A DNA stretch of 64,000 nt, taken from Phaseolus vulgaris (taxonomy: Eukaryota; Streptophyta; Magnoliopsida; Fabales; Fabaceae). Position 1 is the first letter of the stretch; each line of letters begins with the position of its first letter. The notes under the pieces were generated by a model. It was not told where the DNA came from, made no database searches, and saw nothing but the letters and a program-made list of their open reading frames with translations. Below are positions 40,264-54,518 of the stretch, piece after piece. The stretch is taken from contig NC_023754.2 of assembly GCF_000499845.2 (NCBI RefSeq), positions 20,586,111-20,650,110 of the forward strand. Direction: 5' to 3'. The position numbers and the translations under genes are program-made.

Positions 40264-41105
40264 TCATTTGGCTTTATGGTTCGGGTTGAAAGTAATCCCC
40301 TTCTTTTCGAACCAAGCCTTACGTTTCAGACAATCCTTTTGGAAATGTCCAGCTTTCTTGCAGAAATGACATTTGTCATTCTTCTTCTGGAGCGTAGTAG
40401 AGGACTCATTTATCTTCAGTGGTCTTTTACCCTTTCCTTGTTTCTTGAAGCCTTTCTTTCTAGCTCCCTGATTGTTCACATAATGTATGGAGTGGTTTCC
40501 TCGATTCTTCAATCTAGTCTCTTCCTGAACTAACATGCTATGCAATTCATGCATATTCCACTTATCTTTCATAGTGTTATAGTTCATCTGGAAAAGATCA
40601 TACTCAGACGGTAAAGAGTTCAAAATGAACTGTACGAGAAAATTATCATCCACTGCCATTCCCATAGACTTAAGTCTTGCCGCAATATTAGTCATTTCAA
40701 TGACATGTTCGTGCATAGTACGAGAACCATCAAATTTCATGGTGATTAATGTCCCAGCAAGAGACTTATCAGCTGTTTGGGAGCACTCTTTCACAGACTT
40801 CATGAATTCTTTTGCATTTTCGGTTTCGGGAAGAGTAGACTTAATATTGTTTGCTATGCTCATTTGCATAAACATCAGGCTGAGTCTATTTGACTTTTCC
40901 CAAGCCCTATAATGAGCTTTCTCCTTATTGCTACTATCATCGGTAATAGCAGTAGGTTTCTCGATTCGAATGGCCAAATCAAGATCCAATACACCTAAGT
41001 GAAATTGGACTTTTTCACTCCAGTCAGAGAAATTTAGACCATTAAAGACTGGAACAGACGTAGCTTGCGAATGTAAGGCTACAGGAACAGATACTGCAAT
41101 TACAC
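40264..41105 (-). pseudogene. copia gag
   Basis: A long open frame carrying Gag hallmarks: FNGLNFSDWSEKVQFHLG, a UBN2-type central region (TLITMKFDGSRTMHEHVIEM), and a zinc knuckle CHFCKKAGHFQKDC (C-X2-C-X4-H-X4-C). It ends in a stop at 40,264. The frame is intact across ~280 codons, but no in-frame ATG is seen before the upstream stop (near 41,107), so translation initiation may be lost. Gag would form the particle that packages retroelement RNA. Confidence 0.88.
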
Positions 41106-41439
41106 ATGCTTAACATTAATACTTCGAGTCATAAACTAAACATAATATACAGATTCAGAAAACATTCTATGTATACTAATGTTCTCCTTTGGGAGATTCA
41201 TTAATACACAAAACATAATGATGCTAATAGTATTAACTTTATTTGGCAAGATGTATGCATTAACTAGAAACACTTGTTATCTTTGGATATACAAGCAAAA
41301 CTAATAACACATACTCACTACCAACAACAATCATATTCATTAATTATAAGGACAACTAATCAACCTTTGGGTGATCAATAATGCCCTATAATAATGAATT
41401 TCCATTTACCCATATATATAAATAATTTAGCATCCATTC

Positions 41440-41790
41440 CATAGGTAATTGGAATAAAATTTATCAGTAATCTGGAATTAAATAAAACTTAAAGATTTGA
41501 TCACTTTGGTGATTACAAATCTACCATACAAATAATTCCATAAATAATATCATTAATTGAAATAAAATTTCATCATCCATAATTTGGAATTAAATAAAAC
41601 ATAAAGATTTGATCACTTTGGTGATTACAAATCTATCATACAAATAATTCCATAAATAATATCATTAATTGAAATAAAATTTCATCATCCATAATTTGGA
41701 ATTAAATAAAACATAAAGATTTGATCACTTTAGTGATTACAAATCTATCATACAAATAATTCCATAATCTTAATTTAAAAAATTAATACA
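41440..41790. repeat. 112-bp tandem repeat, about three copies
   Basis: The phrase GATTTGATCACTTTGGTGAT starts at 41,494 and 41,606, and with one change (TTTAGTGAT) at 41,718, giving a period of 112 bp. The array sits in the copia leader between the primer-binding site and gag. Confidence 0.9.
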
Positions 41791-42622
41791 TAAAGCGGAA
41801 AAATAATTTTCCATTCCTCACTTTCAATCAATTAATTAAACTTTAATTTAATGAACATAATAAAATTTCATTGAAACTTTAATTTAACGTAAATTAAATT
41901 ACATTAAAAAAATGATACATAAAACAGAAAATAATTTTTCGTTACTCACTTTTAATTAATTAATTAAATTTTAATTTAAATGTAAATTTAATTACATTAT
42001 AACATAACCTAAATTACAGAAAAGTAACAATTGATTAAACTTTAATATGGGGTGCAACAAAGAATTCATGCATTTCATGATGGCAGAGAATAATTCATAC
42101 ATGGATTCACTAATTGGATTCTTTTCATGCATTTTATTATATTATATTATAATATAATATTAATAAAAATGACGTATTTCATTATTTTATATTTCTAATA
42201 TAATATTCATAAAATTGATAACCTAAGGCACAGTAAATCAAATTTGCTTCTTTTTCATGAAGCAAAATTGCTTAAGCTGCAGGGATGCCGTTAACCACCC
42301 CTTTCACAATAAATCATTGTGCCGCAGCAGCAGCCACCGTTCTTGCGTTTGGGTTCAAAAGGTTTTACGTCGTTAATGGCGTTGATCCATAAACCCTAAT
42401 TTTAAAAATTAGGGTTCTTCAATTGGAATTAATTAAAATCAGGGTTCTTTAATTTTGATGGTTTAGAACAAATAGGGAACTATTATAGAGGAATGAAAAC
42501 CTTAATTTATAAATCCTAATTTTAAATTAGGATTCTTAAATTGGGAATAATTTTTTTAAAATTAGGGTTCTTCAAATTTTGGAAAAACATTAATGGAGAA
42601 TCACAAAAAATGAGCAACCAGG

Positions 42623-42634
42623 GCTCTGATACCA
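42623..42634 (-). other. Primer-binding site (initiator tRNA-Met)
   Basis: Minus-strand TGGTATCAGAGC matches the 3' end complement of plant initiator tRNA-Met. Placement two bases inside the 5' LTR is as expected. Confidence 0.92.
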
Positions 42635-42636
42635 CA

Positions 42637-43114
42637 TGTAAATCAAAACATAAATAAACGTAAATTGAACACATACAATTATGTTCACAAATAGATCTTA
42701 TCATATCATGATTCTCACTTAATCATACAATCAAGAAGGAATAGGGACTTACCTTGATCCATGAGTGATCCTAATTGAGCAATCTATCTCTTAGCAATTC
42801 CTCCTTTGTCCCAATCTATCTCTTAGCAATTCCGTACTTGTCACACACTTTCATGATGGTTAACAGTGAGACAATGGGCTTTTGGGTTCCCAATCTCTTA
42901 GCAATTTCGTATTTGCAGAGACAGAACCCTATAGCCTTTAGTTTCCAATCTCCATCAGATGTATTCAATTAGGTATATCATCAGATATATATTTCTCACA
43001 TTAACCAATGAACCTTTAATTATATTATTATTATTAAATCATATTCGGGCCCAAAGCCCAAACTCTAAGTCATGTGAGTCACTTTATATAAATTAATTTA
43101 CATAATTTCTTACC
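42637..43114 (-). repeat. 5' LTR of copia element
   Basis: Homologous along its length to 36,959-37,395. It has extra duplicated segments around 42,780-42,900 and a mutated terminal dinucleotide. TGACT lies directly outside. Confidence 0.92.
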
Positions 43115-43119
43115 TGACT

Positions 43120-43497
43120 AATTTATAATTTAAATTCTAATAAAATTTCTTTCTCGTAAGTTTCTCATTATCATGATTAATTTATTTCATTTTACTTTCT
43201 ATTTGTGTGAAACAAAAATAATTTTTTATTTAAATAATTAAATATTTAATTTAAAGTCATTGAATATATCTAGTCATTGAAATTTAGATAACATTGAAAT
43301 TATTTTACATTTCTTATTATTAAAGAGTAAATTGGTGGACATTCTTTTCATTATTTTATATTTCTAGAGTTAGGATTTGAACTTTATCCACTTTCTGTGA
43401 TGTAGCTTTCTTGTAACTTTGGCCAACCCAAATTCATCAAATATATTCAATGAATCGTGCTTACGTTTTCATAAATGAAAAGACACACACATAATAA

Positions 43498-43545
<48 letters not shown>

Positions 43546-45898
43546 GAGTTTTAAGTATATATACACACACTACAACTAGGAAAGCTATAAAATATATTTT
43601 GCTTTATTTTCTTTTTAAATTCTGGAAAATAAATTTTATCCTAAAAAGCCTAAATCTCAAACTATTTTTTCTTTTTATAACCCCTTTCAAAGAATAGAGA
43701 GTCCATCTAAAATTTTGAAAGAGAACTGTTGACATGAAAATTAAAACATCAAAAAGTTCCTTCAACTATTACATTTTTAATATTTTATTCATGTTATCTA
43801 CTTCAACAAATAACAATATTAACACGCAACTAAAAAAATTATATAAAATTTGATTAGTTTGAAAAACATAAATCATTAATTAAAAAGATAGAAGAAACCT
43901 TACACTAACAATCAAAAGATATAATAAAAACTTATAATGTACTGTTATACAATTCACTTGTTGTTTATATGAATGAAAATATAATTTATTTTTTTTCATA
44001 CGTACTCAACACACAATTTATTAGAAGATGAGATTTTTTTTTTTCAAATAACGGGTCTATGCTACGTCTTTTTTTTTTGGTAGTTGTACATTTATGATAA
44101 TATATAAATTATAATATAAGATGTTTGAAACTATTTGATTTGACTTTGATTTTATGAATAAAAGTTACTAAATTATAATATATAAATGTAAGCTATAGAT
44201 TTAATAAACACCTTATTTAACATTAGTAAATGAACTTTACTCGCTAAATGATATCATATCAATAAACTATGATATAAAGTTCCAAATGCATTTCAGATAG
44301 TATAGTTAGTTATCGAAGATGTATATCATGGCACTTGGACACGAGATATTAAAGTTGTAAAGTAATTGTTATTTAATAAAGATGAATAAAACATTGAGAT
44401 ATTGTGACAATTTAAAATATTTATTATTGTTTTTTTTTGGAATCTCGTGGTTGAAACCTCAACGTAAAAAATCATAAAGGACAAAATATTTAGTGTCAAA
44501 AATATTATAAATGATATATTTGAGGTTTTTTTTTTAATTATGTCATTTACATCAATGTACTTACTAATACTATTTTAAATATAATATATGATTAATTAAA
44601 TGTAAAATTATTCTAATCATCAACTTATAATATTACACAAATGAAATGACTTTTACAATAATGTGTTGCATACAACTATTTAAAGATTAAAGTAGATAAA
44701 TGATGATAAATTTAAATCTACCAAGATAATATTTGAGCTGGAGTGTATTAAAGCTTGCAAGATACTTTGCATTAAGAAAAAACTCATACATATACTCGAT
44801 ATAACCTATGTAACATATTCCATTTAAATAAACATCAACATTGATATTTTTGATTGAAAAAATGTTGAAAAAAAAAATATTACTATCATCATGATTGATA
44901 TCAATTATGGGCATAACATTATGAATATGATATGACAATTGTTCAACATGGTAAACCTAATATTTTCCTTAAAATGACATGCAATATTTATTGGAGTCAA
45001 ATATAATCAAAACTTCAAAATCTCTAAACTCTATAAGATCCTCTTATTTTAAGCAAAAATTTAACAATTAATTAAGGAATATGTGATTGATAAATGTGTC
45101 CTTATAAAGTTAAAAGTTATATTATGTGATTGGATTTTGAAAATGTGAACTATCTTACACACATGCTATTAAATTTATAAAATAATGACAAATTACGTAA
45201 TCCAAAATATTATGATAGTTATGAACATGTTAGATGTAGAAATTTTGACAAACTACCCTATTGGAAAAATATCTTTCTTACCTAGAATTAAACACGAGAC
45301 AACAAAAAAATGTAGGACTTCCCTTTTTCGCTTATTAGAAATAAATTGACTATGAAACTAAGTTTTGTAACTACCATAAATAAATCATAGAGAGAAACTA
45401 TACACAACGTTGGAATTTAGCTTTCATAACATGTTTTTTAGTTATAGTCAATTATATATTACTTTGTCAATAGATGCTTTTAAACTTACACAAAAATTCT
45501 TATTAAAGAAATATACATAGAAATCCTTGTTAAAAAAATATACATTGAAAGACAAGATGACAAATTTATCAAAAATGTTATTTTCTAAAAAAATATGTTA
45601 TTTCAAAATCATGTATTTTCCTCTCTTATTTGTGTGTGATGTGTAAATACATGTTACTACTTAATTACACATCCTTTGACCAGACATTAAATAAATTTAA
45701 TTATACTTACATGTTATATTAAATATAATATATAAAATACAACAAAGTCTTGTAATTGAATCAATGTACAAAATAAAACACTCAAACATTTACTCATACA
45801 AATATGCATTTAACAATAATATTTCTATTTTCTATGTGTATTTTGCAACGTTTTAATAAACAGTTTTCTTTCACTCGAAAGTATGAGTAATTACTGGA
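43120..45898. other. AT-rich spacer with a TA microsatellite
   Basis: Low-complexity AT-rich DNA. A (TA)n run of about 40 bp lies at 43,502-43,543. No gene was recognised. Confidence 0.6.
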
Positions 45899-46440
45899 CA
45901 GTTTCTTCCTGCACCTCTACATTTTCTTCATGCACCCTACAAGGTTGCACAAAGACAAAATTGTCCCTATATAAAATTGTATATTTATTTTTTTGTATTT
46001 CGGATTATGAAATCTAGTAAATTTTCGGATTGGCGCGTCCGATAATCTCTCAGATTGGTGCTTCCGGCAGTACATGAATGACAATGTTAATCCAAAATAA
46101 AAAATACAGAAAATCCATAATTGAAAAAACCATTTTGGATCTGTCAATCCGTAATTCAAAATATGCATTATGGAATCAGAAATCTATGATTAAAAAAAAT
46201 AATTATGAATCCACCAATCCGTAATAGAAAGTAGGTTTCTGGATTCAGCAATCCGAAAATCAACAATTTATGCAAACTTTGCTTCCAGAACATCCCCTCA
46301 TTCGGAAAGCAACATGATTCACTTCCGGATTGATGTATCCGTAACACACTCCCAGATCCCAAATTCAAATAACAAGTGAGGTCAATTTCGAAATTTAAAA
46401 AATTGTAGGAGTGGAGGAAGAAAAATGTAGGGGTGCAGCC
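45899..46440 (+). mobile_element. MITE-like element, copy 1
   Basis: A 542-bp unit. The left end (CAGTTTCTTCCTGCACCTCT, then ACATTTTCTTCATGCACCCT) is mirrored by its right end, which reads on the minus strand GGCTGCACCCCTACATTTTT then CTTCCTCCACTCCTACAA. The interior is rich in GGATT/AATCC words and has no coding capacity. It is matched in inverted orientation by 46,526-46,955. Confidence 0.75.
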
Positions 46441-46525
46441 TAATTATTGATGTATTGCAAGGTTGACCCATCTCATTCTTCATTTGGCCCACCTACTTAA
46501 AAAATGTAAGTTAATTTTTTTCGGG

Positions 46526-46955
46526 CAGTTTCTTCTTGTACCCCTACATTTTTCTTCATGCACCTCCACAAATTTGTAAATTCTGAAACTGACCCCCACA
46601 GTTTCGGAATCTAGGAGTGTGCTACGGATTCATTAATCCGGAAGTGAATCATGTTGCATTCTGGATGAGAGGGTGTTCCGGAAGTAAAGTTTGCATAAAT
46701 TATTGATTTCTGGATTGCTGAATCTGGAAGCATAATTTCTATTACGGATTGGTGGATCTGGAATGATTTTTTTCAATTATGAATTTCTGAATCCAGAATG
46801 CATATTTTGAATTACGGATCAACGAATTTGGAATGATTTTTTCAATTATGGATGTTTTGTATTTTTTTTATTTTGGATTAACACTATCATTCATGTACTA
46901 CCGGAAGTATCAATCTAAAAGATTAGCAGATGCCAATCCAAAAATTTACTAATTA
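46526..46955 (-). mobile_element. MITE-like element, copy 2 (inverted, truncated)
   Basis: Reverse-complement relative of copy 1, beginning CAGTTTCTTCTTGTACCCCT and ending where copy 1 reads AGTAAATTTTCGGATTGG in the other orientation. The outer ~100 bp of copy 1, including one terminus, is missing. The arms diverge by roughly a fifth to a quarter by eye and are separated by 85 bp. Confidence 0.75.
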
Positions 46956-47840
46956 AATTATCGGTAAAAAATTATTGTAGACATCAATTGTTAACTTATC
47001 ATTTTAAACTAATAATAAATACTTTAATTTTTAAATATAATAAAAAACTCATTATCTCAAAAAATAAGTAACATATATAGATTTATATTTCTTTTAAGAT
47101 ATTTTAACTGATCAAATTTATATAAAATACATATGTTTTAATTTATTATTTTTTCAATAAAACATAAAAAAATGTAATATTACTGTCAACAATATATATA
47201 TATATATATATTTTAATTATTATCATTTAATTACATTTTATTAAAATATATATTTTAAATATGTTGTAAATAAATGAGATTAATAATTTCTCTATATTTT
47301 TGCAAAACTCAAGAAAAATAAATTATTTTATCTACTTAAGAATGTAATAGCAGTGAATTATTTTTGCTAATCATATTTGACCTCCTAATTAAATAAGAAG
47401 TTATTTTTTTTAAAATCTTAAAACAGTAAATTAATGTTTTTATATTTTCTTTCCAACATTCTATTTAGTATATGTTAAAATTTATAATAGCGTAATACTT
47501 ATATTTTTCTTTTTAATAGTTGCTTCTGTATATTATAAGACGACTTTAATACAAGAAACAATAAATCATATATTTAATTATGCTGTTTCTATAGACAAAT
47601 TCGTACAAAATATTTTTTTGAATCTTTAACTTATATATTTTTTATAATAATAATAATATTATATTAAAATAAAATAGTATATTTATGTGTCAAAAAATAT
47701 AGCATTTAATTCTGAAAAAAAACTGAGAATTACGTGACCAAGTGAGGTGGTAAGTGGTCATTGTGCTAATTATATATTTAAAATCGCATATTTGAAAATA
47801 AAAAAGTTTAAGGGGCAATATTGTAAATTGAAGTACTTTC
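46956..47840. other. AT-rich spacer upstream of RPS14
   Basis: No gene recognised. A short (TA)n run lies near 47,192-47,212. Confidence 0.5.
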
Positions 47841-47847
47841 ACTCTGC

Positions 47848-47856
47848 AAAACCCTA
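47848..47856 (+). promoter_or_regulatory. Telo-box (AAACCCTAA) upstream of RPS14
   Basis: AAACCCTAA lies 121 bp before the ATG. Telo-boxes are typical of plant ribosomal-protein promoters, where they support expression in dividing cells. A TATATAA sequence follows at about 47,870. The transcription start is not known. Confidence 0.65.
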
Positions 47857-47977
47857 ATTTCTCTCAGATATATAATCTAAGCAAACGGTGCCTCCTTCTT
47901 TCACTTTGCTGCAGCGACAACTTCAAACGGCCGAAGGTTCATCTAATCTCCGAATCTAACGCTGCGTTGCAAAAATC

Positions 47978-49641
<1,664 letters not shown>

Positions 49642-49949
49642 GCTTATACTATATGACTGGAGTCGCCATGTTTTTATTTGCAAGTCAATTAGAATTTGCC
49701 ATTTCGAAATTTTGTTTTAGTTCATATCAGAACTTTTATTGTATTTCTTGAGGTTTCGAACACAATTTAAGTTACATGTAGACATTATTGTTAAAGGTTT
49801 TTGAAAGTTCTGAATGTTGCTTGGTGTCTTAGAAAGCTTGCTAATTATCCACTTGATAGAATATTCTTATTTTTTGTTTCATTATTGTTTTTAATGTTAG
49901 TTCTTTCTCCTTCTCGAATTTTATCAACTCTGAAGTGTGCGAATGATGG

Positions 49950-50050
49950 GTTGGAAATTAGATATACGAGCCCTTGCTAGGAATGAAAATTGGTCGTTTA
50001 GGTAGGATGCCTAAAATGAATTGAGTTAATCGTTGAACTTTTGTCTGTGT

Positions 50051-50095
<45 letters not shown>

Positions 50096-50165
50096 ATAGT
50101 GTGTTGTTTTGAGGAGGATGTGACCCATTCCTTGGGATAGCAGTCGCAGAAAAAGTGGTAGAACC
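49950..50165 (+). pseudogene. Partial RPS14 duplicate (last two exons, decayed)
   Basis: CGAGCCCTTGCTAGGAATGAAAATTGGTCG (49,970-49,999) mirrors the end of RPS14 exon 5 with a short deletion. GAGGATGTGACCCATTCCTT (from about 50,115), then AGCAGTCGCAGAAAAAGTGG, mirrors the start of exon 6 with a missing base. The two are separated by intron-like DNA holding a (TA)n run. Presence of intron position and orientation indicates DNA-level duplication, not a retrocopy. Not translatable. Confidence 0.85.
50050..50093. repeat. (TA)n microsatellite
   Basis: About 22 TA units inside the intron-equivalent of the RPS14 partial duplicate. Confidence 0.95.
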
Positions 50166-50169
50166 TATT

Positions 50170-51200
50170 TTATGGTGTGTGGGTGGACTTGCTATATTTT
50201 AATTAACACCTTTAAACTAGATACTGTTGAAAGTTTGGCATGATGCTTTGTAAAGGTGACAATCGTAAGAGTCATAGAGATGAAGATGAGAAAATGCGTT
50301 TTCATATTCAAAATGAATAATATTGTGCCCCCACTCCCTAATAGATTAAGCTCACAACATAATCCCAAAATTAAAATTGAAATATGATAACATTTAGGAA
50401 TTAAAACATTATCAGGACTTTACCGATATAGGCTCTGCAATTCCTTAAGAGACAGAGGGTATTTATGTGTTATCATTCTTAAGTGGAGCAAGCAAATCAA
50501 GTTGCAGCGTCTGCGATGCAGAATTCTTTATAATACATTAAGATCTTCAATTTTTTCTTTATGATATCTCATTTAGTTAGCAATCTCCAGAGTCCTCCCA
50601 AAAAGGCTAATAAAATTGTTCATCTTCTTCTGCAGAACTTCAAAATCTTTCTTCAAAGTTGAAGTTGTTTGTGTATACTTTACTCTACATTTTCTTTCCA
50701 TTGAATTCTAAATATTTTTGGAAGTATATTTGTAACTAAATAATGGACGATCAATATCCTGCAAAAGTAATTTTTTGACTTTCAAGTCTTTGAATTCTCT
50801 CTTTTCTGCATTTGTCTCAGCATGAATTCTGGATTCAACAATTATCCATCCAATATTTTTTTAATGGCACAAAATTCTTCATAGGGATGCTCCAATAGTC
50901 GTAATAATATTAAAAAGAGAAATGATAACTTGCACAAAATTTGAATAAGTGATTATTCATACGATAATTAAGAAAGGAAGAGAATTGATGAAAAGGTTGT
51001 CTCACCTGTTTTCTCTTCAAATTTCATTGGTTCATATGTTCGTTTCACAAGTTTTAAGCTCTTAATACCACTGATAAAAGTCAAAAAGAACAATAAAGGT
51101 AGAAAAAAAAATTCTTATTAAAAATAATAATGTTCCTGTTAGTTAGGGAGATGTGACTTAGAGAGTTATTGAATAACTTCGTCTTCTTTTCTTCGGACAG
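50170..51200. other. Spacer downstream of RPS14
   Basis: AT-rich with mixed composition. No gene, RNA or repeat was recognised before the dispersed repeat that begins near 51,200. Confidence 0.5.
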
Positions 51201-51650
51201 GTTGTTAGGGTTTCGTTGTGATCCTTCTCGCTTCGATGCTACTCCTTTGGGTCTCAGTCTCTCACAGTCTCAATTAAATGTCAAATGGGGGAGGTACGTG
51301 CAGAAGACACTCTGACGCTCAAGTCAGTAAAAAGGGTATTCGGTACTCAGGTGTACAGTAATAATGATGTACTTTTGTTCTTGAAGTGTGTGCTATTTAT
51401 CTTATTTTAATGGATTATCTTATTGGGTCAAATTAGTGAAGTGAATCACACTTAATGATGTATTACCTAATTCTTAATGGTAGTTTAACTTTATTAACCT
51501 TGATTGAACGTTGATGGATTAGGTGGATTAGGTGTGTCGATCGGCCTGCACGGTCGTGCAGATCTCGGCCAGCTCGATCAAAGAGACCAAATCATGGTAA
51601 TGACCGCTTGGTCCATACCGGTACAAATAATATTCTACATAGTAAAAAAC
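51200..51650 (+). repeat. Dispersed repeat, copy 1 (probably LTR-derived)
   Basis: Shares GGTACGTGCAGAAGACACTC, CTCAAGTCAGTAAAAAGGGT and the flanking order with the reverse complement of 55,620-56,070. More GC-rich than its surroundings. Boundaries are approximate and no coding content was found. GGTACCTGCAGAAGACACTC-type phrases are, from memory, frequent in plant LTRs. Confidence 0.65.
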
Positions 51651-54518
51651 TCACTTCATAATCCGGAAAGAAATATTAAAATAAGAAAGGATAAAAATAG
51701 TTGTAGGTGTAAGTTAGAAAGTTGTAAGGATATAATCTTAATGAAATAATTTTGTAAAATATTGAGAAAAAAACAAGTAAATGGTTTAATCAACGGCTTA
51801 TCAGTTACGAACGTTAACAGTTATATGACTCGTTATTTTTTTGGAGCAGGCTAATAGTTATTTTCAGAAACAACAAATTAATGATGTTTTTAAAACCAAT
51901 GGTCATTTAATTAGATAAGATAAGAAACTGCTCTGAGGTTCAACGGTTATTTAATTCTTTACATATAAAATATAAAATTTATTAAAAGTTTAAATAAATA
52001 TATCATAATAATTATATTTATTTTCATAAATTATAATAATATCCATCAATAGTAAATTATAGTAACGTCCACCAACAAAAGCAAATTTATAAGGAATAAG
52101 GAAAAATGACAAATTAATATCATGTAAATTATAAGATAGTAAGACATAAAAAACATAAGTTGATATAAATAATTAAATTATATGCTACGTATAAAGAAAA
52201 TAATTTATATAAATTTGTATATATTAATAAATACAATTTTCTCTTCATTTTAAACTCTTAAATTAAATTTTAAATGTCTTAAAAAATATTTTTCTTTTAA
52301 AATAATCTATTCAATGTACTAGTTTTTGACCAAATATTAGGATATGTCTGGCAAAATAACTTGTAATATAACAAGTAGCTAATAAACTAGTTTATAATAA
52401 AGAAGCTTATAAGCTAATAGATAACTAATAAACTAGCTTATAAGTTTGTTAGATGATAAACTTTTAATTTATAATGATTTGATAAACTAATTTATTCAAT
52501 TTAAGTGTTTGATAAAATTAGCTGGTAAATACAAAATAATATAAAAATATAACTACACAAATTTTATTATTTAAGTAAAATTTGTACTCCGTAAACAAAA
52601 TACATTGTTTTGTAATATTAATATTTATATTTTCTTAAATTTATATATTTATTTATTTGTTTGTACTAAGTAATTTTATTTAAATAACTTAGATGTAACG
52701 ATAATTAATTAACTAAATTTGTATTAAAGTATTAGAGAAAATTAATCAAGTTACAGATTAATAATGAGTAATTTGTAACTTATAAACTAAAAACCCATAA
52801 AATAAGACATTTTTAAATGTCTTAACAAAGACTTTTATGTTGGTTAAACCAGCTTATAAAATAATTAAAAAAGTCAATTACATTTTTTAATGATAATTTG
52901 GACCAGAGGGTGAGTTTGCTTTGAAAACTTAAAGAAAATCATTAAACGGAGTTTTATTTCAATAAATTTAGTTTTATAAATAGGCAATAAAATTCAAAAG
53001 TAATTATTTTACTTATTCATTAAATTTTATCATTGTTGTATATTTTTATCATTAGTAATTATTTTTTCTGTACATTATTAATTTCATTTATGTATTAATT
53101 ATAAATTACATTATATTCTTTAATATTTGTAAGTTGACAAGTTATTATATAAACAAAATGGAATTATTTTAAACCATAGAGGCTAATTATAATGATTAGT
53201 TAGAAAATTCGTAATTAAAATTACAACATATAAACATGCCTCATAAATTAACTATAAAGTTAATTAAAACTTCAACTATCAAACTTTTGAAACTATATAC
53301 AGTTGAATATTTGAACAGGTACAAGTTAACAAAACTTAGTCTCACTTAACATGGAATGCAAAGGTACTTTGTGTTGATAACATTGTAATCACCTCCATTG
53401 TATATAATATTGTGAGTTCAGATGTAAAATTGAGAGTACTAAATAAAATAAAAATAAATGAGAATACTAAATAGTTTGTTGCGGTAATGGTAATTTAAAT
53501 GTGTTGACATTAATAAAATATTACTCAACATTCCATTTATGACAGTTAAAATAAGAAAATTATATTATTAAATTCTTATTATTTGTTGCATGGCATGCTT
53601 TATCAGTAAGATTGTGTTTTTCTATTATTTATAACGGTTTATTGTAAAAAAGTTTCAAAATTTTTATATAATAATTATTGAATTAAAATAGTTAATTATT
53701 AATTATTTTTATTTTAAATTTATTGATTAAATAATATAATGAATATATAATAAGCTTTAAAGTAAAAATAAAACATCCACACATAATTATATGATTATAT
53801 TGGTAATTACATTTATACAACTGTATTAATTTTTCTTTTTGGTTTTATACTTTGTTTCTACAGTAGTTTAATTTTCACATCTTATTAAAATGTGGTGTGT
53901 TACTTCTTATTATGTGTGGTCAACACTTTAGATTTGACAACTAAGTATAATCTATTACCATGTTTTGAATTATTATTGTTTCATTTAATTTTTACTTTTA
54001 TTTATTGTTATATCTAATTTTTAATTTTATTGTTTATTTATTATAAATTTTGCAGCAATGATATTGCATCGTGTAATCTATTTAATTTGTTAATATTGTA
54101 ATGAATGTATTATTATATTTTTTTATTATTATATTTTTTCTATTTTTTTTATAAAATATCCGTGTTGTACATGGTAAGGCTAGTATTAATATATAAGGAA
54201 AAAACTATAAATATATTACTTTATAGTTTCAGGTCTCTTCTATGAATTGATTACTCTTCTCATTCTGTCCATACCCAACATATATACAATTTAAAAACTT
54301 ACTTACAAAATACATGCATGCATAAATAACTTTAGTGTTTTTATTACACATTGTATGCTTTTCAATTAGAACCTTCCAAACATATATTTATTCTTACACA
54401 CATCTATACTATGTTACATTCGTAACATAATTTATTATGAATACAGAAAAACCCACAAACACACACATTACATAAACCAGTGTAAAGTGATGAGTATCTT
54501 TATCCTTCAGTATAACAA
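51651..54518. other. AT-rich spacer
   Basis: Nearly 2.9 kb of low-complexity AT-rich DNA with no recognised gene or structured repeat. Confidence 0.6.

Larger units (their letters stand above)
36954..43119 (-). mobile_element. Ty1-copia LTR retrotransposon, internally deleted and inactive
   Basis: Transcribed leftward. LTRs lie at 36,959-37,395 (3') and 42,637-43,114 (5'), both opening TGTAAATCAAAACAT. They are flanked by a perfect 5-bp target-site duplication, TGACT (36,954-36,958 and 43,115-43,119). The 3' LTR ends CA; the same position in the 5' LTR is mutated to CC. The primer-binding site TGGTATCAGAGC (initiator Met tRNA) lies on the minus strand at 42,623-42,634, two bases from the 5' LTR. 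Order gag, integrase end, RT, RNase H is copia-type. Protease and integrase catalytic core are missing and pol has several stops. The LTRs differ by indels, including a duplicated ATCTCTTAGCAATTC segment in the 5' LTR, so insertion is not recent. Confidence 0.95.

Noticed and set aside
40249..40912. Plus-strand frames opposite copia gag
   Set aside because: They are shadows of the well-supported gag frame on the minus strand.
41440..41790. Possible CRISPR-like array
   Set aside because: Direct repeats with 112-bp period and no unique spacers, inside a plant retrotransposon leader: a simple tandem repeat.
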